DNA of 64,000 nucleotides from Numida meleagris (Eukaryota; Chordata; Aves; Galliformes; Numididae): contig NC_034414.1 of assembly GCF_002078875.1 (NCBI RefSeq), positions 19,931,100-19,995,099 on the forward strand, in the 5' to 3' direction. Both the position numbers and the translations under genes were made by a program. How positions within the stretch are numbered: the first letter of the stretch is position 1; the number at the start of each line of letters is the position of its first letter. The notes beneath the pieces were generated by a model. That model did no database searches. It was given only the letters and a program-made list of their open reading frames with translations, and was not told the DNA's origin. Shown piece by piece: positions 14,164-27,300 of this stretch.

Positions 14164-14253
14164 GACACGTGGACAGTGATGTGGATTGAGAACTGGCTGA
14201 CTGTCAGCAGCACAAAGTATAGTTGGAGGCCTGTAGCTAGCAGTGTTCCCCAG
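14164..14253 (+). pseudogene. CR1 ORF2 reverse-transcriptase fragment
   Basis: Thirty in-frame codons read DTWTVMWIENWL...YSWRPVASSVPQ. The 'ENWL', 'SWRPV' and 'S-VPQ' spacing matches the reverse-transcriptase segment of avian CR1 ORF2 that leads into the conserved 'VPQG' motif of non-LTR retrotransposons. The similarity stops right after 'VPQ', so the catalytic YADD/FADD-type block is absent and no enzyme could be made. It is probably the upstream part of the CR1 whose 3' end lies at about 14.70-14.89 kb on the same strand. Confidence 0.8.
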
Positions 14254-14694
14254 TCTATAGAAGACAACACATTTCTCATTGGGCAGGATTTTAAAGGAGT
14301 GTTGAGGCAGAGTCCAGGGAACAGTTTCCTTTCAGCTACCATGACAATCCCAAACTTCCTCCTTTCCTTCTAAAGTGAACAATGGAGAAAGGAGAAGCAC
14401 AGCAAATGCAGTGTTGTACTTCACGCACTTTAGCAAGAAATTAACTGACCTACTTAGGAACAGTGACATGCTCTCCCAGTCTTTGTGCTTAATTAATAGA
14501 GTCAGTGAATATGTTGTTGAATGAGATCTTTGGATGTCATCTGGTCTGAACTCCAGTTTGAACATGGCAATGAATCAGATCAGAAGAGCCCTGTTTCTTT
14601 TTTTTTCTAATTGCGTCTCTGGTCTGCTACAGTGCTACATAAGTGTCTTCTCCAAAGTGATCTGGTGCTATTCATTCTTAGAGACAGCCCACCA
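14254..14694. other. Diverged or replaced interior of the broken CR1
   Basis: This stretch lies between the reverse-transcriptase fragment and the CR1 3' end on the same strand. I cannot match it confidently to CR1. A short block near 14526-14555 ('gatctttggatgtcatctggtctgaac') loosely resembles the reverse-oriented CR1 phrase 'agatcatctagtccaac'. That could be a second nested fragment or chance. No gene is seen. Confidence 0.4.
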
Positions 14695-14885
14695 GCTCAT
14701 CAAACCTTCATACGTTGGAACAGACTGCCCAGGGATGTGGTTGAGCCACCATCCCTGGAGGTGTTTGAGAAATGTTTAGATGTTGTACCAAGGGACATGG
14801 TTTAGTGGGGAAATATTGGTGGTAGGTGGATGGTTGGACTGGATGATCTTGGAGGTCTTTTCCATGGTGATTCTATGATTCTATT
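14695..14885 (+). mobile_element. CR1 LINE 3' end with ORF2 C-terminal remnant
   Basis: From 14716 the reading WNRLPRDVVEPPSLEVF matches the C-terminal end of CR1 ORF2, whose usual form is (H)WNRLPREVVDAPSLEVF. It is followed by the 3' UTR: 'ggttggactggatgatctt', 'ggaggtcttttcca', and a tail 'gattctatgattctatt' ending at 14885. The tail is the characteristic repeated ATTCTATGA-type CR1 terminus. The orientation is plus, the same as the reverse-transcriptase fragment 450 bp upstream. Confidence 0.92.
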
Positions 14886-17800
14886 ATTTTAGACAGACAA
14901 TACTTAGCTCTACTTTTTTCCCAAGTTCATCTGTCTTCTGTGAATTTACGACGCCACCTTAAACCATAGAGCCTTCTCACCACTGAGTTGATAATACATA
15001 CTTTAAGAGACTATATAAATGCTACACATTTTCACCTTAAATTCTTTTACAGTTGTTTAGTGAAGGTATTTCTATAACTGTAGCACTCTGGGAAAGTTCA
15101 GTACTCAATGGTCCTTATGCTTGGTGTTCACTTTATGTGATGTAGTTAGCTACAATAGACTCTGTCACGAAGCCTATTAGAGTACAGGCTAATTCCAGGC
15201 CCTGCAAAGGACTCTCATTCTCTCTGTTCTCCTTAAGTCACATGTATGAGACTTCATTTTCTCTCTGTAAAATTCACTCCCAGCCACCTGACATGTAATG
15301 ACTCTTCTACGCTGCCAAGGTACTGCAAAAATTCTGAACAGATTCATCATGGGGAAGGTAGAGAATTAAATCCACATTTCCTCAAGCCCAAGGGAGAAGT
15401 AGCGTGGAATAAAAATGTTCACTTAGCTGTAAACTTGTAATTGGGTGACAGCTGATTGCCAATACTCAGGAGCCAAATAACTGAAATTTCCAAAACAGAG
15501 GGCAATGCCTCCTAGAAAACAATACAATATTTTAGCGCTATATGAAATTTCTCCCATGTGGAAATTTTTCTGTTTTGTTCACAGCTTAGTTAAGGGATCT
15601 ACAAGAAACAGCTCACACAGTTAATTCGCGGATCAGTCTGCTTTGTTTGCTGGTTATTAGCTAAGCCTTCGATATTGTCATAAATAGACCATTCCTGGGA
15701 ATCAACCAGTAGGGGTGATATTTTTTTTCTGTGAGATTGCAAAGGAATCCAATGAATACATATACATACAGTAAGACTAAAAAAAGATTGTGTTTTAACT
15801 TACCAAGAGATATGATTTTTTTTTTTTTTAACTGGGATCTGGAACCAGTTTCATTTGCAGTGTAGGTGGCGTACTAGTTTCAAGCTAGCTTGGCTCTCAT
15901 GGTTAAAGCACGCCATCAAGTTCATCTCACTGCTCTCTTTTCATGATTTCCTTCAGTTACTGTGTAGCTTTGTCTTTGACTTAAACCTCAAAGGTCACTT
16001 TTCTGTCTGTATATTGTACTTCATGGCTTATTACTGTGCAGCTTTCTGTCCTTTGATAGAACCCATAAGACAGAATCCATACACTGGATCCAAAGCAACC
16101 CCACAGAGACTGGGCACACTGGACAACAGTACCACCAGCTTTGTAAAGAAGATGGACCAAATGAAAATGAAGCTTTCTCCTATCAATAGAAATGGCAGAG
16201 TAAATAGTGGATCCGCTTAAAAAATAGCAAGATCACTGAACTTAAGAAGTAGTAGGAAAGATGAGCAAAATAATATTTTCTATGACACAATGAAATACCT
16301 GTTTAATATCCTATTTTTTCACACCCTGGACACTGTAATAGGAAAACACTTTTGCCTAAACAGCATGATGGAGATTTGGGGTAAAGTGAAAGGTCATCAC
16401 TGGCAAAATGACTGGCTGCCTTCCTCAATATACTTTAAATTCTGCTTGCAGTTATTTTGGCTTCCAGACTTAGGAAGATAAAACAATAACTTGCTATTCC
16501 TTTTGCAAACCACATGGCTGGCATCTTTTTTGGAGACCTTCCATAATTCAGTTCCCACAAGAAGGCTGCGGGTCCTTAGATTAACAAAAATGCCAAAATG
16601 TAATGTTTTCTTCAAGGTCAAAATAATGAGGTTTCTACATTTCCTGTGCAACTCTCCAAGAGAAACAAATAGTGTGAAAGACAGGAAGGAGAGTGAAAAA
16701 TATCCCTGGGATATATTTCAAATACTAAAGCTGTTAATGAAATATAGGTGCCCGTGTAGCTCAGGATCTCTACTCACCAGAACAATTGCACAAATTGTCT
16801 CTGACTAATGACAATAAAAGGCCTGAATCTCTGTATTCCCTGGGCAATTTAAAATCTGAGTATAATGTATTGCAGTTTCATCTCTGAACTAATGCAACTG
16901 TATAAAAGACATTTTGTTTAAAAGACGACTTCTCTGTGGAGACTGAAGTACAGGGGGTATGGCTCAGAATGCTGCCAATCACAGAAGATCTTAGAAGAGC
17001 ATAGAGAAGAATTTTGAAAGCCGCCTGTTTATCACAGCAATAGTAAGCATTTTTAATTGTTATTATTATCCAATGGAGCCATATAGTCTGATAAGACATG
17101 AAATTCCACTGAGTAATTTTTCAGGTAACTTCTCTTAGTCTTCTTTCATTCAGAAAAATATTCAAAAAAATCTCAGTAGTCTTAAATATCTCCCTCTAGT
17201 TCAGATACCATCATATTTACTGTTGTGGTGGTTTCTGTGTGAAGAAATTTTTGGCTTTCTCATGGTCACATTTACACCTTTTTAAGTCAGTAACGCATAC
17301 AATCTCTTTGCTCCTGCAAGTGAAGCACAGCAAACGTTTCAGGGCATAGGGCTTAGATCTGACTCGTCAGGTCTTGGTAGTAGCTGCATCAACTATGCAC
17401 ATATTTATTACATTAAAGAGTCTGTGTGCTTCTTCTGCAGATTTCACAAAAGAAGGAGGCCTGCTGCTGGTTTCAGAGCCCACACTGACCTCACAGCCAA
17501 TATCATCTCTGAAGAAAGTGTTGTATCACTGAATATTTACACCCAGCTACAGCCCAGAGGCCCTGATCAGGCTCTGTTCTGCAGATATTTTAAAGAAGTT
17601 CTCACCCCTGTCTCAGACATTTTTGAATCTGAGGCTTCAAGGCTCAGGTTCAAGGTTTCTGAGGCTTTCAAAGGAAAGAAGAAAGGAGAAAACCGAGGTG
17701 CTTTTCATGTATGGATACACTGATACAAAAATCTCCTCCTCAGAAATTTTCTTAAGAGGTAGACTTCATGTAGGCATCACAACCTTCAGAAGCTAAACTA

Positions 17801-20346
17801 CCTCAGTGAAGAACTACGGATTAATTTCTGAAAGATTTGGGGTTTAACACGATTTAGAAAAACTCCAAAGAAATGAAGAGATTCTGGAAAGGCAACTACA
17901 AAGGTTCTAAGTGTGGTGGGAATGGAACACCTGCTGAAGACAGCCTGCTGCACAGCAACACCACCCTTTCCATAAAACAGGGCACAAAAATTTCTACAGC
18001 AAAGATAATCTGAAAAACACAGTTGAGCAAGAACATATTTTCTATTCTGGGGATCATACACGACATGGTTATTACACAATGAAAATACTTCTGTTACCAT
18101 AAAACACTTTGAAGTACTTCACAGAGACCACCCAAATACTCAACTAATTCATAATCTAGCCTATATTTCACAGTCAGTGCTATGTAAGACTATGTTATTT
18201 CCCCTGTCCTTTGGTCTCTTACAGTTCCTTACAGAATCTGTTTAAAAAGCAATGTCAAAGTGTCAATGTGCTTTCTAAGGAGGCTATGGCTATCTGCATC
18301 CTGCAAATAAATCAGGGCTCTCCTTCTCAGGTCAGTCTATAAAAGCCAAAGGACTTGACATCAACAAAGAAGCCTCAGCCAGCAATATAATCATGTGTAT
18401 TATATTAAACTAGACCAGCTGAAGGATTAACTGAAGCTCCATAAAATGAATGGATGTTGCTGAACTTCAGTATTCACATAAAAGACATGTACAGAGAACT
18501 AATTACAATTTCTGTTCTGTGTACTGTCGTTCATATTGCAGCTTCCCTGAGTAACATTCCCTCCATGATCGTGAAGCAGCAAACTGTCCCCAAAGGTCAT
18601 GTGTAGAGTCATTATACAGAACCTGATGAGCATTGTTTCTGGTCTCTAATTGGAAACTACATTGCTCTGACTTGTCACAGCCTGTGTGTGTGCACCGATC
18701 AGTTGTTTCACTCATCTATTAAGACTCTTGCAGTCTTAAAGTCCGTACAGTGCTGAAGGAGCTTGCTGAATCAGGATATTTCACATTGGATAGTCATTCA
18801 CTCATTGCTAACTAATGAGGAAAAAACACCAAATAAATCCAATGGATGAGAACTTATTCTATCATTTATCCAACAATACCAAAGCTATTTAGAAACTAAC
18901 TTTAATTAGTATCCCATAGTTAAAACAAACATAATTATCCTCACTTTACCAAGTGATAAAAATAAGATTAAAGGTCTGCTCCAATGTCATAGTAAATCAA
19001 TGAAAGGAGCTTCCAGGAACACAATGTTCTTTAAGGCTACATACAGTGCCAGGCTTTGGCAGAACGCAGCAATAGCTTTATCTGACAGGGTTTGCTGAAT
19101 ACTTCTGCTTTTGAGCCTCAGCAGAACATATCCTTCTACTTAATAAAAGTGTTTGATGAAAGTCTATGCAGAGTACTAAGACGCTGGTCTTGCTGGACAG
19201 TAACGACTGGAGTATTACATTATCCAGCCATCTCACTAATGCAGGCTCCTCTGGTGGATGAGAGGCTGCAGCATATACGGTGCTAATAATGATGCTTTGT
19301 GCAGGCACCTCGTGTTCTAGGACTGCCATCATGAAAGAAAAAGTACATCGATACCTCTCACTGCAGCAATATTTCCCTTTGGTCCCTCCACTCAAGCACC
19401 AAACAAGCACTTAACTTGGATCCGAGTTAATTTCATCTGAAAAACTCAGATGGTTATTTTTCCCCCTTCTTTTCCACTGTATCTTACAGCCGATGATCCC
19501 GAAGACATTTGTGTAAGAAAAGGTCTTTTCTGTATGAGGATTTCAGGAATACTTACCTGCTGCCAAGGAAGGTACATCTGAAAAATGTGTGGAGAAAGCA
19601 GATCCTTCTGAAGCTTTTAAAATAACCCTTAAAGTCTAAGCTCATAGAAGATAGTCTGATCTCTGCTGTTAGTAAAGAGGAATGAGGAAAAAGGAATAAA
19701 AGAGGAAAAAAAGACCATCGCTGCAATATGACAAACTCAGGGAATGTATCAAAGGGACATGCATGCAGATGGCTCAACAGTGACTTGAAAAAGGCTTCAA
19801 TTGCTTGTACCTCAGGATGTCATTATCTGCTAGATATCTAACAGAACTAAAGTTTGTATTAAATCAGCTAGCTTCAGTACATACCTAGTATATAGTAAAT
19901 CTTTGTACAAGGCTCAGCAGAGCTATTATATCACAGTTTCACAGCCTTCCTCCTAGCTGCTCAGCATTCTTTTTCTCTGTGCCAGATCCCTAATGCTGGT
20001 TACTCCCTGCTTCATCAGAGGATGCTGTTTAGCTCTTTCTGCAGCAGACTACTTTTTACCAATCTGTGAATTTCTCAGCATAGCTGATGCACTGGCCTTC
20101 CCCACCCATCCCTCCCCTTAGCACCACAGTTCAGCCACCCACTCACTCAAACAAGATTTAATTTCTTCCAACGGATATTAACTCTAAATCCCACCTGTGC
20201 GCTTATCCACTCTGCCTGTTATTTCAGCCCAGCTCTCATCTGTACTGTGGCTCTAATTATCAGGCCAGCCAGAGTCAGGGCTGCAGGTCTCCATTTCAAT
20301 GGGAACAGCCAGCAAAGAACACAGAACCCCTGTGCCAGCATCATAC

Positions 20347-20371
20347 TATACCATACCATACCACACCACAT
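20347..20371. repeat. Short pentamer tandem repeat (CATAC-like, 5 units)
   Basis: Five consecutive 5-bp units read TATAC, CATAC, CATAC, CACAC, CACAT. The two central units are identical and the others differ by one or two bases. It is a minor minisatellite-like tract with no associated gene. Confidence 0.85.
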
Positions 20372-20607
20372 CCAAAAAGACAGGGGCTTAAAAGTAGAGG
20401 GGTGTGGGTAAGAGAGAAAGAGGATATCTCAGTCTTATTCTTTGTCACAGCTGAGTCTGAGCTTTTATTTACTGAGTCTAATGGATTCTGCTGTAGAACA
20501 GGCGAGAGTTTTCTGATTACAAAACAGAGGCAGGTGGGTGGAGGAGGCAGCAAGATGAGTAGCTCTGGATGTGACTGGAGCTGTGAGCTGCCAGGCAACT
20601 GCTGCCT

Positions 20608-20626
20608 GTACTGGTGGCACCAGTAC
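20608..20626. repeat. 9-bp-arm palindrome
   Basis: 'gtactggtg' and 'caccagtac' are perfect reverse complements around a single central G. Further 'caccattgg' and 'cactggtag' words follow, giving a locally repetitive ACC/GGT patch. No transcription or replication role is evident. Confidence 0.8.
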
Positions 20627-22948
20627 TAGCACCACCATTGGCACTGGTAGCACAGGATCGGCTCCCACTGCAGGGCTCTGGCATCTCTTCTTCTCTCCCA
20701 CAGCAGCATTCAGGCAAAGGAGGTGAAGCAGTGCAATGAGAGGTTCTGCTTTCATTTTCTACTGATTGTGAGATGGCAGGGCCATGGTGAGCTGTGGTAC
20801 CCAGACTACAAATGAAGCAGCAACGGGGTTTGCTAGATTAATTATTTTGGCATTTTTTCACCATGTCTTGCAGTCAGGGAATGATCCTGTTTCTGTACCC
20901 TTCAGAAAAGCTAAAGAGCAGCTATGGCTACAATAAGGTGATGCACACTCCGCTACATGAAGAGATGTGCTTGCTCTTCAGTTAGTTAGATTTCCTTTAT
21001 TAGGCCTGATGCTTGTCCAACACAGGTGAAATTATTTCAGTATTTGTTTGAGGACAGGTATAAAACCTGGTGTTGGGGGCAGAACAGTGCATGTATGTAT
21101 CAGTATATTTTCAATACAGGAGCTTGGCTTCGGTAGAATCACAGATGTCACCAGACGCAATGGGTTGGGATCCTCATGCAGATATTTGGGCTTCTGAACA
21201 TGGTCCAAGTCTAGCTCAACAGCTGTGCACCATCTGTGTTTGCTTGTAGAAGGGTAGCAGTGGTGGGGAAAGCATAGATAGAAGTTTGCAAATAAATGAG
21301 GTTGTGGGTGTATTTTCTGTTTCAGTGGAGATTTTTGGAAAATACTGAATAGCCAGCACCTAAAAATACAGCAATAGTGTGCTTGTTTTGCTAATAAGTT
21401 CAAAAAGTAAAATCTCTTGGAAGAGATTTTTGTCAAGAGATAAGACCGAGGCTCAGGGACAGTTAACACAGCTGTCCCATATGGTACTGCTGAGTCCCTC
21501 AGTTGCTGGTGGATGAGCTGTTCTTAATAGGATCTCACTCTTCTCTTGAGCTGGGTCTATTCTGTTCTGTGCAAATCAGCCAGTATAGGCACTGAACCAG
21601 GTATGATTGTCTTGTGTCCTAAATGATATCTGAGCACAAAGACCAGTGGTATTATCTCTCCCTGCACTTCCAGCATCTGAGCAGACACGTAGAAACATGT
21701 CTTACACCTCCCTTTGCAGCTCCACAGTACAGGTAGGAAACACCCTGGTCCTGGTATGCACCAGGGCTGTGCTGTTATCACCAGCTGACTGAGAAAGAGC
21801 TGTTGTCTCCTTTGCTGCTGTCTGGGTATCACTTACATGTGCTGCCAGACATATAGAGTGTGGTTTGCATAGGGGAGAAGAGGAGCTTGCTTGCTATTCT
21901 TGTGTGTGGGATTCTGCTGGCTACAAGAGTGTGCTGCTGTGTCATGAAATCATCTTGTTCACCTGGAGCTCCATGCAAAGCTCCCTTTCATTTGTGAGTC
22001 TGAATAAATAGTACCACTTAAATATGACAAGATTTACCAGTTACTTCCTGAATTTTCAAGGTGCATCTTGGTGTTAACATTCACCAAAGAAAAGAAATGA
22101 TGCTTACAGAATTATATTTTTAAAATTTCATTCATCATCTTCTTTTCTTGTCTCAGATAATTGCTCACAAAGTTCTCACAGATTTAGGCCACTGGGTATG
22201 CTTTGTTCAGCTGTACAATTTATATCATGTAGAGACAGGGCTTTCCTTCAGGTATTCAACAAAGCAATTAAGAACCCTCTGTACGCAAACAACAGCCTTA
22301 TGTGATGGATGTTCACATTTGTTTCTCCTCTCATTCTGTTGCCATTCTGAATCCTGTGTATTCGTTTTCCTTTACACTCTTCTGACAGAGATTTGTTTTG
22401 TAATGCTGTCTTCTGAGCACAAACCAGGTAGATGTAGAAGGAAGAACAGGAGAGTGCCAGTTGTACTGCAAGAAGCCATCCTAAGCACTATAATTCAACC
22501 TCGGGTCCATGAAGATATCCTCTAATATTACATTCTGGTCTCCTCTACACAACAACCTTTTCCATGATGACTTGGGTACTTGAGACAATTGCTATAGAAG
22601 ACTGAATGCAACATATTGGCTTCTGCAGGAAGAGCTGCTTAGTCTCAGATCAGTAGGAGAAAGGGCCATTTTCTATCCCTCCTTTCAGTTTTTGAAGACT
22701 ATGCAAAACCCTGAGGAGGGATTATTTGTCCCTACCTTTGAAGGACAGACAGGTCTGTGGAGAGCTTCAAATGTGACAAAAAAGATGCGCTATCAATGCA
22801 ACTCACAGAAAATAAATCAATAGCCACATAGGAGGAACTGACTGTGGGCTGTCAGACACTGCCTCTTCTAGACGGCAATGCTTATCACAATCTGATTACA
22901 GTTGGTCCTAAAGTGTTAGCAAAGCTTCAAATTGGCACAAAGGAGTTA

Positions 22949-22951
22949 ATA

Positions 22952-22988
<37 letters not shown>
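22949..22988. repeat. (TA)n microsatellite
   Basis: About 40 bp of nearly pure TA dinucleotides, with one interruption (TTA) near 22958-22960. Such tracts are highly length-variable and AT-melting. Confidence 0.97.
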
Positions 22989-22989
<1 letters not shown>

Positions 22990-23503
22990 CTCCTGAAATA
23001 CCACATCTAATGACAGCAAATGAAAAGGCGGTCTGTGGTGTGGCTGACCTGGGGCCATGCCAGCTGGCTGAGTTCTGAAACAATAGAAAGGAAATAGGTC
23101 ACTTCACTTCTTATTGTTTCCTTGTCTTCTTAAACCTCCAGCAGACTGGCCTGCACAAATGCAGCCCCCTAAACTAGCTCACGCCACTGTCCCAATCTTA
23201 ATAAGAGAAGAATTTACTAATTCAGATCAGTTTTGAGAAAACAGTGTACACTGAAAATTTGTCAGAAAGCCCAATTCCACAAGGTTTTTCAGTACCTCTC
23301 GGTTTGCAATTGGAAACACTGAGAGAACTATCATTATAATTTTACGTGACAATTTTTCTTAAGAAAAGGTTTTGAAATGATTACTCTCCTATTAGAACTG
23401 AGGGTTTTCAATCTATATAGTTTTGCTTTTTTTAGAGCCAGTCTATAATCTCAAAAATCTAGGAACTCCCATATTGGTCACATCTGACATCTGTTTTCTT
23501 TAA

Positions 23504-23556
23504 TCATATCTCTAAGTAAAGATATGATATGACAAGATATGATATCATATCTCTAA
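23504..23556. repeat. Palindrome and direct-repeat cluster (atatct/agatat)
   Basis: A perfect 18-bp palindrome, 'agatatgatatcatatct', occupies 23535-23552. Just upstream, 'tcatatct' (23504-23511) and 'agatatga' (23520-23527) form a second inverted pair with an 8-nt loop. The 12-mer 'tcatatctctaa' is directly repeated at 23504-23515 and 23545-23556. The cluster can fold in alternative ways and probably grew by template switching. Confidence 0.9.
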
Positions 23557-24307
23557 ATCACCTCACAATAGAAACATGGGACATTTCATCCCTAAATAAA
23601 GGGTATGTCTAGAATCAGTCTCTGCAGAATTCATGGCTCCTCTCATAGGAAGCAATATATAATCTCCATGTTTGGCGATAGCTAATGATTTAGAAACAGT
23701 GTTTTCCCTTCAATCATTTCCAGTGTAGATACTTGGGACTTTTTTCGCATGTTATTATTCAATGAGTATCCTACCTTGTTTAATACATTGTACACTTGTA
23801 AGCAGAGAAAAGATTTGGGAAAAAAAGACCTGAAAGAATTACCTGCATAGTTTTAGAACATGCAGATTAAAATAGGAGGGCAAAAAATAAGAGGGAGATT
23901 CAAGATGACTGTATTACAAAATGAATTTTTGACAGGCCAAATAATTAAAGCAAAGAGCAGTCTCTTAGAGAACAAGATAGATAGAAACTTTACTTACCAG
24001 GAAACTAAAAGTTATAACAAAGTAAGTATTATGTAAAAGAAAAAAAAAAAACATCAAAAAAACCAGCTTGTCCATACTGCAAGGAAAAGTGTCTATGCCA
24101 AAATTTTTCTGCGTCACTATTTTCTAACACTCAGACTTTTCTCCCAGAAAATATTCCACCCTAGCTTTAGCTCTCTGCCTAAAGCACAAGCTAGAAGAGA
24201 TGAGGAAAAAAAAATAATTGCTAAATAGTAGAGCAAAGAATATGAACTGCCTGCTTCCTCCCAGCTCTCCAGTATTGCTAATGTCTTTACCAACAGGTTT
24301 TCCCATC

Positions 24308-24336
24308 TTCTTTCCTTCCTTCCTTCTTTCCTTCCT
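24308..24336. repeat. (CCTT)n pyrimidine microsatellite
   Basis: An imperfect tetranucleotide tract of TTCC/TTCT units on the plus strand. It is purely pyrimidine for about 28 bp. Confidence 0.9.
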
Positions 24337-27300
24337 GTGAAGTACTTGCAGTTTAAAATTAGACTTAAAAAACAGCATTCTTACTACCCTTAGAAAATAT
24401 TAATGGCAGAGTCTTGCTGCTACTTGTTCAACATTTAGAAAAAAATTAATTCACTTAGCTTTCAATATCTTTTTGGCAAATTGAATGTAAAGCCCTGTTT
24501 TGTTATACAGAGCTATATTCTCCTTTATTAAACAACTTATGGAAAAAATAAAAGTTCCCATTACCTATTATAATCAAGAAAGCTCTTTCCTTTTTTTTCT
24601 TTTTTTTATTCTTTCTTGTATGAAAAGATAGAGAATTAAAAGAGCAAATGTGGATCCAATTTAACATATTCTTCATGATCTCTGAAGGTCAGGGAACTGA
24701 TTCAAAGAAATAAATCACTAATGGTTATTATTGCAGTATCTCCATAGAAGTGCCATATGTTATGAGCCATAGGCAGTGCTCCTGTCCCCCTTGTGGGAGA
24801 CACACAACAGTTGCAGAATGGCAACAGCTTCAGACAGGGAACTGCAATGGGTGCCAGCAGATAAAGGCTAAGATTAGAGCACTTTAGAGAGCGCAACAGG
24901 ACAGAGCTTTACTTTGGTAGTTCAGCCCATGCAAGACAAGACTAAGGACAGTTGCTCAGTGAATTCATTTGTGCTGGAACACATGGAAGACTGTCTGCCA
25001 CAACCTTATTAGCGTGAGGATTTTGCTGTCCTTTGGACAGCTTTGAATGGACTTACAAAAGTGAAGATGATACAGCTGTTAAGCCTCACCTTTCACCTTG
25101 GCTACAGAACTTTCTGAAGGAGCAGATGGTCCTGAGTTTCAAACCATGAATCACTGTCAGAAAGTGTATGCTACACAGGGCTGACAAAGCTCAGTAGGTA
25201 ACATTTTCATTACTACCCGTGTCACTCTGATCAAGCACCTTTGCTGCTGTGATGATCTTTATAACTGCAGCACTAAAGCATGAAAAGTAAATACAGGGAG
25301 TCAGAAAATCACACTTATTCAATGCCTCTAAGTGATGGAGGAAGACCAGGAGCCCTTGAATTCAATTATATTAGCATATTGTGTCAGCCCTTTTGCTTGT
25401 ATTAGGTGGAAGTGTATCAATGCAATGTGAAATGCAATTGCTCTTGCTGCATTTCATAGAGAACTCCTCTATCTTTGATATCATTTTCTCTATTAGAGGA
25501 CACACCCAAACAAGAATCATTAAATCTGGTATGAAAAAAAAAAAAAGTGAATGTAAGATGAATGAAAAAGAGTGGGGAAAATCAAAACTTGATGAATTTT
25601 GTGGTAGCCTTCAAATACAGCAGAAAAATGGTGTTGAAAATTTCAAGAAAATGCAATATTTGAGATCACTTGTCAGCATTGGACTAGATGAAATTGAACA
25701 TTAGAAACCTCAATAATTATATGATCTGAAAAGTCTTGAAGTATTTAAAAACATTTCATATTTATGACAATTATAACTCTCAAAAAGACATTTCAAGTTC
25801 ATCTATCTTTTTATTGATAAGTATGAACCATGGCTATTCTTATGCGATAGAGCAGAGGTCCCTAAAAGCTGAGGAATTCACTCATCTGCCTTGCCATTCC
25901 TTTCATTCCTTTCCTTCCCTACTATATTCTTAAACACTTTTGTAATAATTAACAGTGATTATCCTATCTCCTTACTGACTCTGACAATTGCGTATTTCTT
26001 CTACTGAAAAGGAGAGCTGCTTTGGCTGCATGGTAAACCCTAGGGACTCTGCTGCTGGAAGCAGCATCTTCCTGGGCTGGGCACAGGCTCCTGCCTGTTC
26101 TCATCCTCTCCACCTTCAGGGCTACTGTAAGTACCTCAAGCTCTGTTTCGGGCAGCATTGTGACCATCCCTATACATCTTTGTCTTAAGTTAACCCTCTT
26201 GAAGTTGATCTGATAATTGATCTGCCCCTGTACTTTTAGTGAAAGCAGGTACTTCAGGTCATAGAAAAAAGCCTGGCTCAGGCCAGTGGCTAGTCTGTTG
26301 TTTCCCTTATTCCAGGATCTGATTCCTGCCAAGATTACTTTTTCTGTTGAACTTCCCCGAAAAATTCAGAGGCAAAACATTGCTTGGTTCAAGGGGCACA
26401 CGCCAAACACTAAGGGAAAAATAAAACAATATTCAGTTTTTTTGCGTGACATAAAAATCCAAACTTGGATTTAGTTTCAGTAAAGAAATATGATCCGCAA
26501 AACTATTGAGAAGGGCTGGACTGTATAATATGAACCAAATCAGAAAACATGAAACTTCAAGTTAGAAGTAAGCCTGAGTTTCTGAATAAGCTCTGCCCAG
26601 GCTAGTTGTGCAACCACGTTTGCTAACGCAGCACTGCGGCTGCACGCTTGCATGCTCAGTGCTGTTTGGCACAAGGTGCAGCACAAGGAAATTGCACCTT
26701 CAGGCAGAACAGAAGAACAGCTGGCTAAAAACAAACTCCCTAACATGGGTCTGTTTCAGCTACTTGAGAATAAGCAGTGTGGGGAAAGGGCTGCCAATTC
26801 AGGTGGATAATGTTAAGCAAATGCTGGAAAAATAGACTCTCTGGTATGATGAAAAGTACAGTATTATATGTGCATGATCCTTTGCCTTCTATATAAAAGC
26901 GTATATAACAAGATATCTGAGATATTATATATTTAGTAGAAAGGTGCTTTATTCACCTAAATATACCCAGAGGGCTAGGTAGCAGATACACTTCTTTACA
27001 ACTAGGCTTTAGAAAAAAAATCATAAAATAAATCTACTATTATTACATTACAACTGGAAATGGAATATATTTTTCTCTTCCAGTATACTGAAAAGTAAAA
27101 TGCATCTTGTCATGTCTGAATAGACTATTGTTTCAAATTAATGAAACAGCCTTCATACAAAAAAAAAATTCCTACCATAACATACATTTTCTTCTTAAAA
27201 ACAAAGTTTGTCTCAAATATCTTTCCCTTCCAGTATACATTTCATAATGGCAGTTTGCAAAATGTTTATACATGGGCACATGGGCATCTGCACACACAGG

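Larger units (their letters stand above)
14886..22948. other. Noncoding stretch, no gene recognised
   Basis: Open frames up to 145 codons (minus, 21032-21469) and 121 codons (plus, 15855-16220) show no family resemblance. A 99-codon frame at 17424-17723 follows a pyrimidine-rich 'cttcttctgcag', which could be read as a splice acceptor. No homology supports an exon there. Poly-T lies at 15816-15829. A (CATAC)n-like pentamer run and a GC-richer patch occur at 20.3-20.7 kb. Confidence 0.5.

Noticed and set aside
15855..16220. 121-codon plus-strand frame with a hydrophobic N-terminal half
   Set aside because: The hydrophobic part reflects T-rich DNA. No signal peptide plus domain architecture, and no family match.
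21032..21469. 145-codon minus-strand open frame
   Set aside because: The predicted peptide has no family resemblance and no coding-type composition. Treated as chance.
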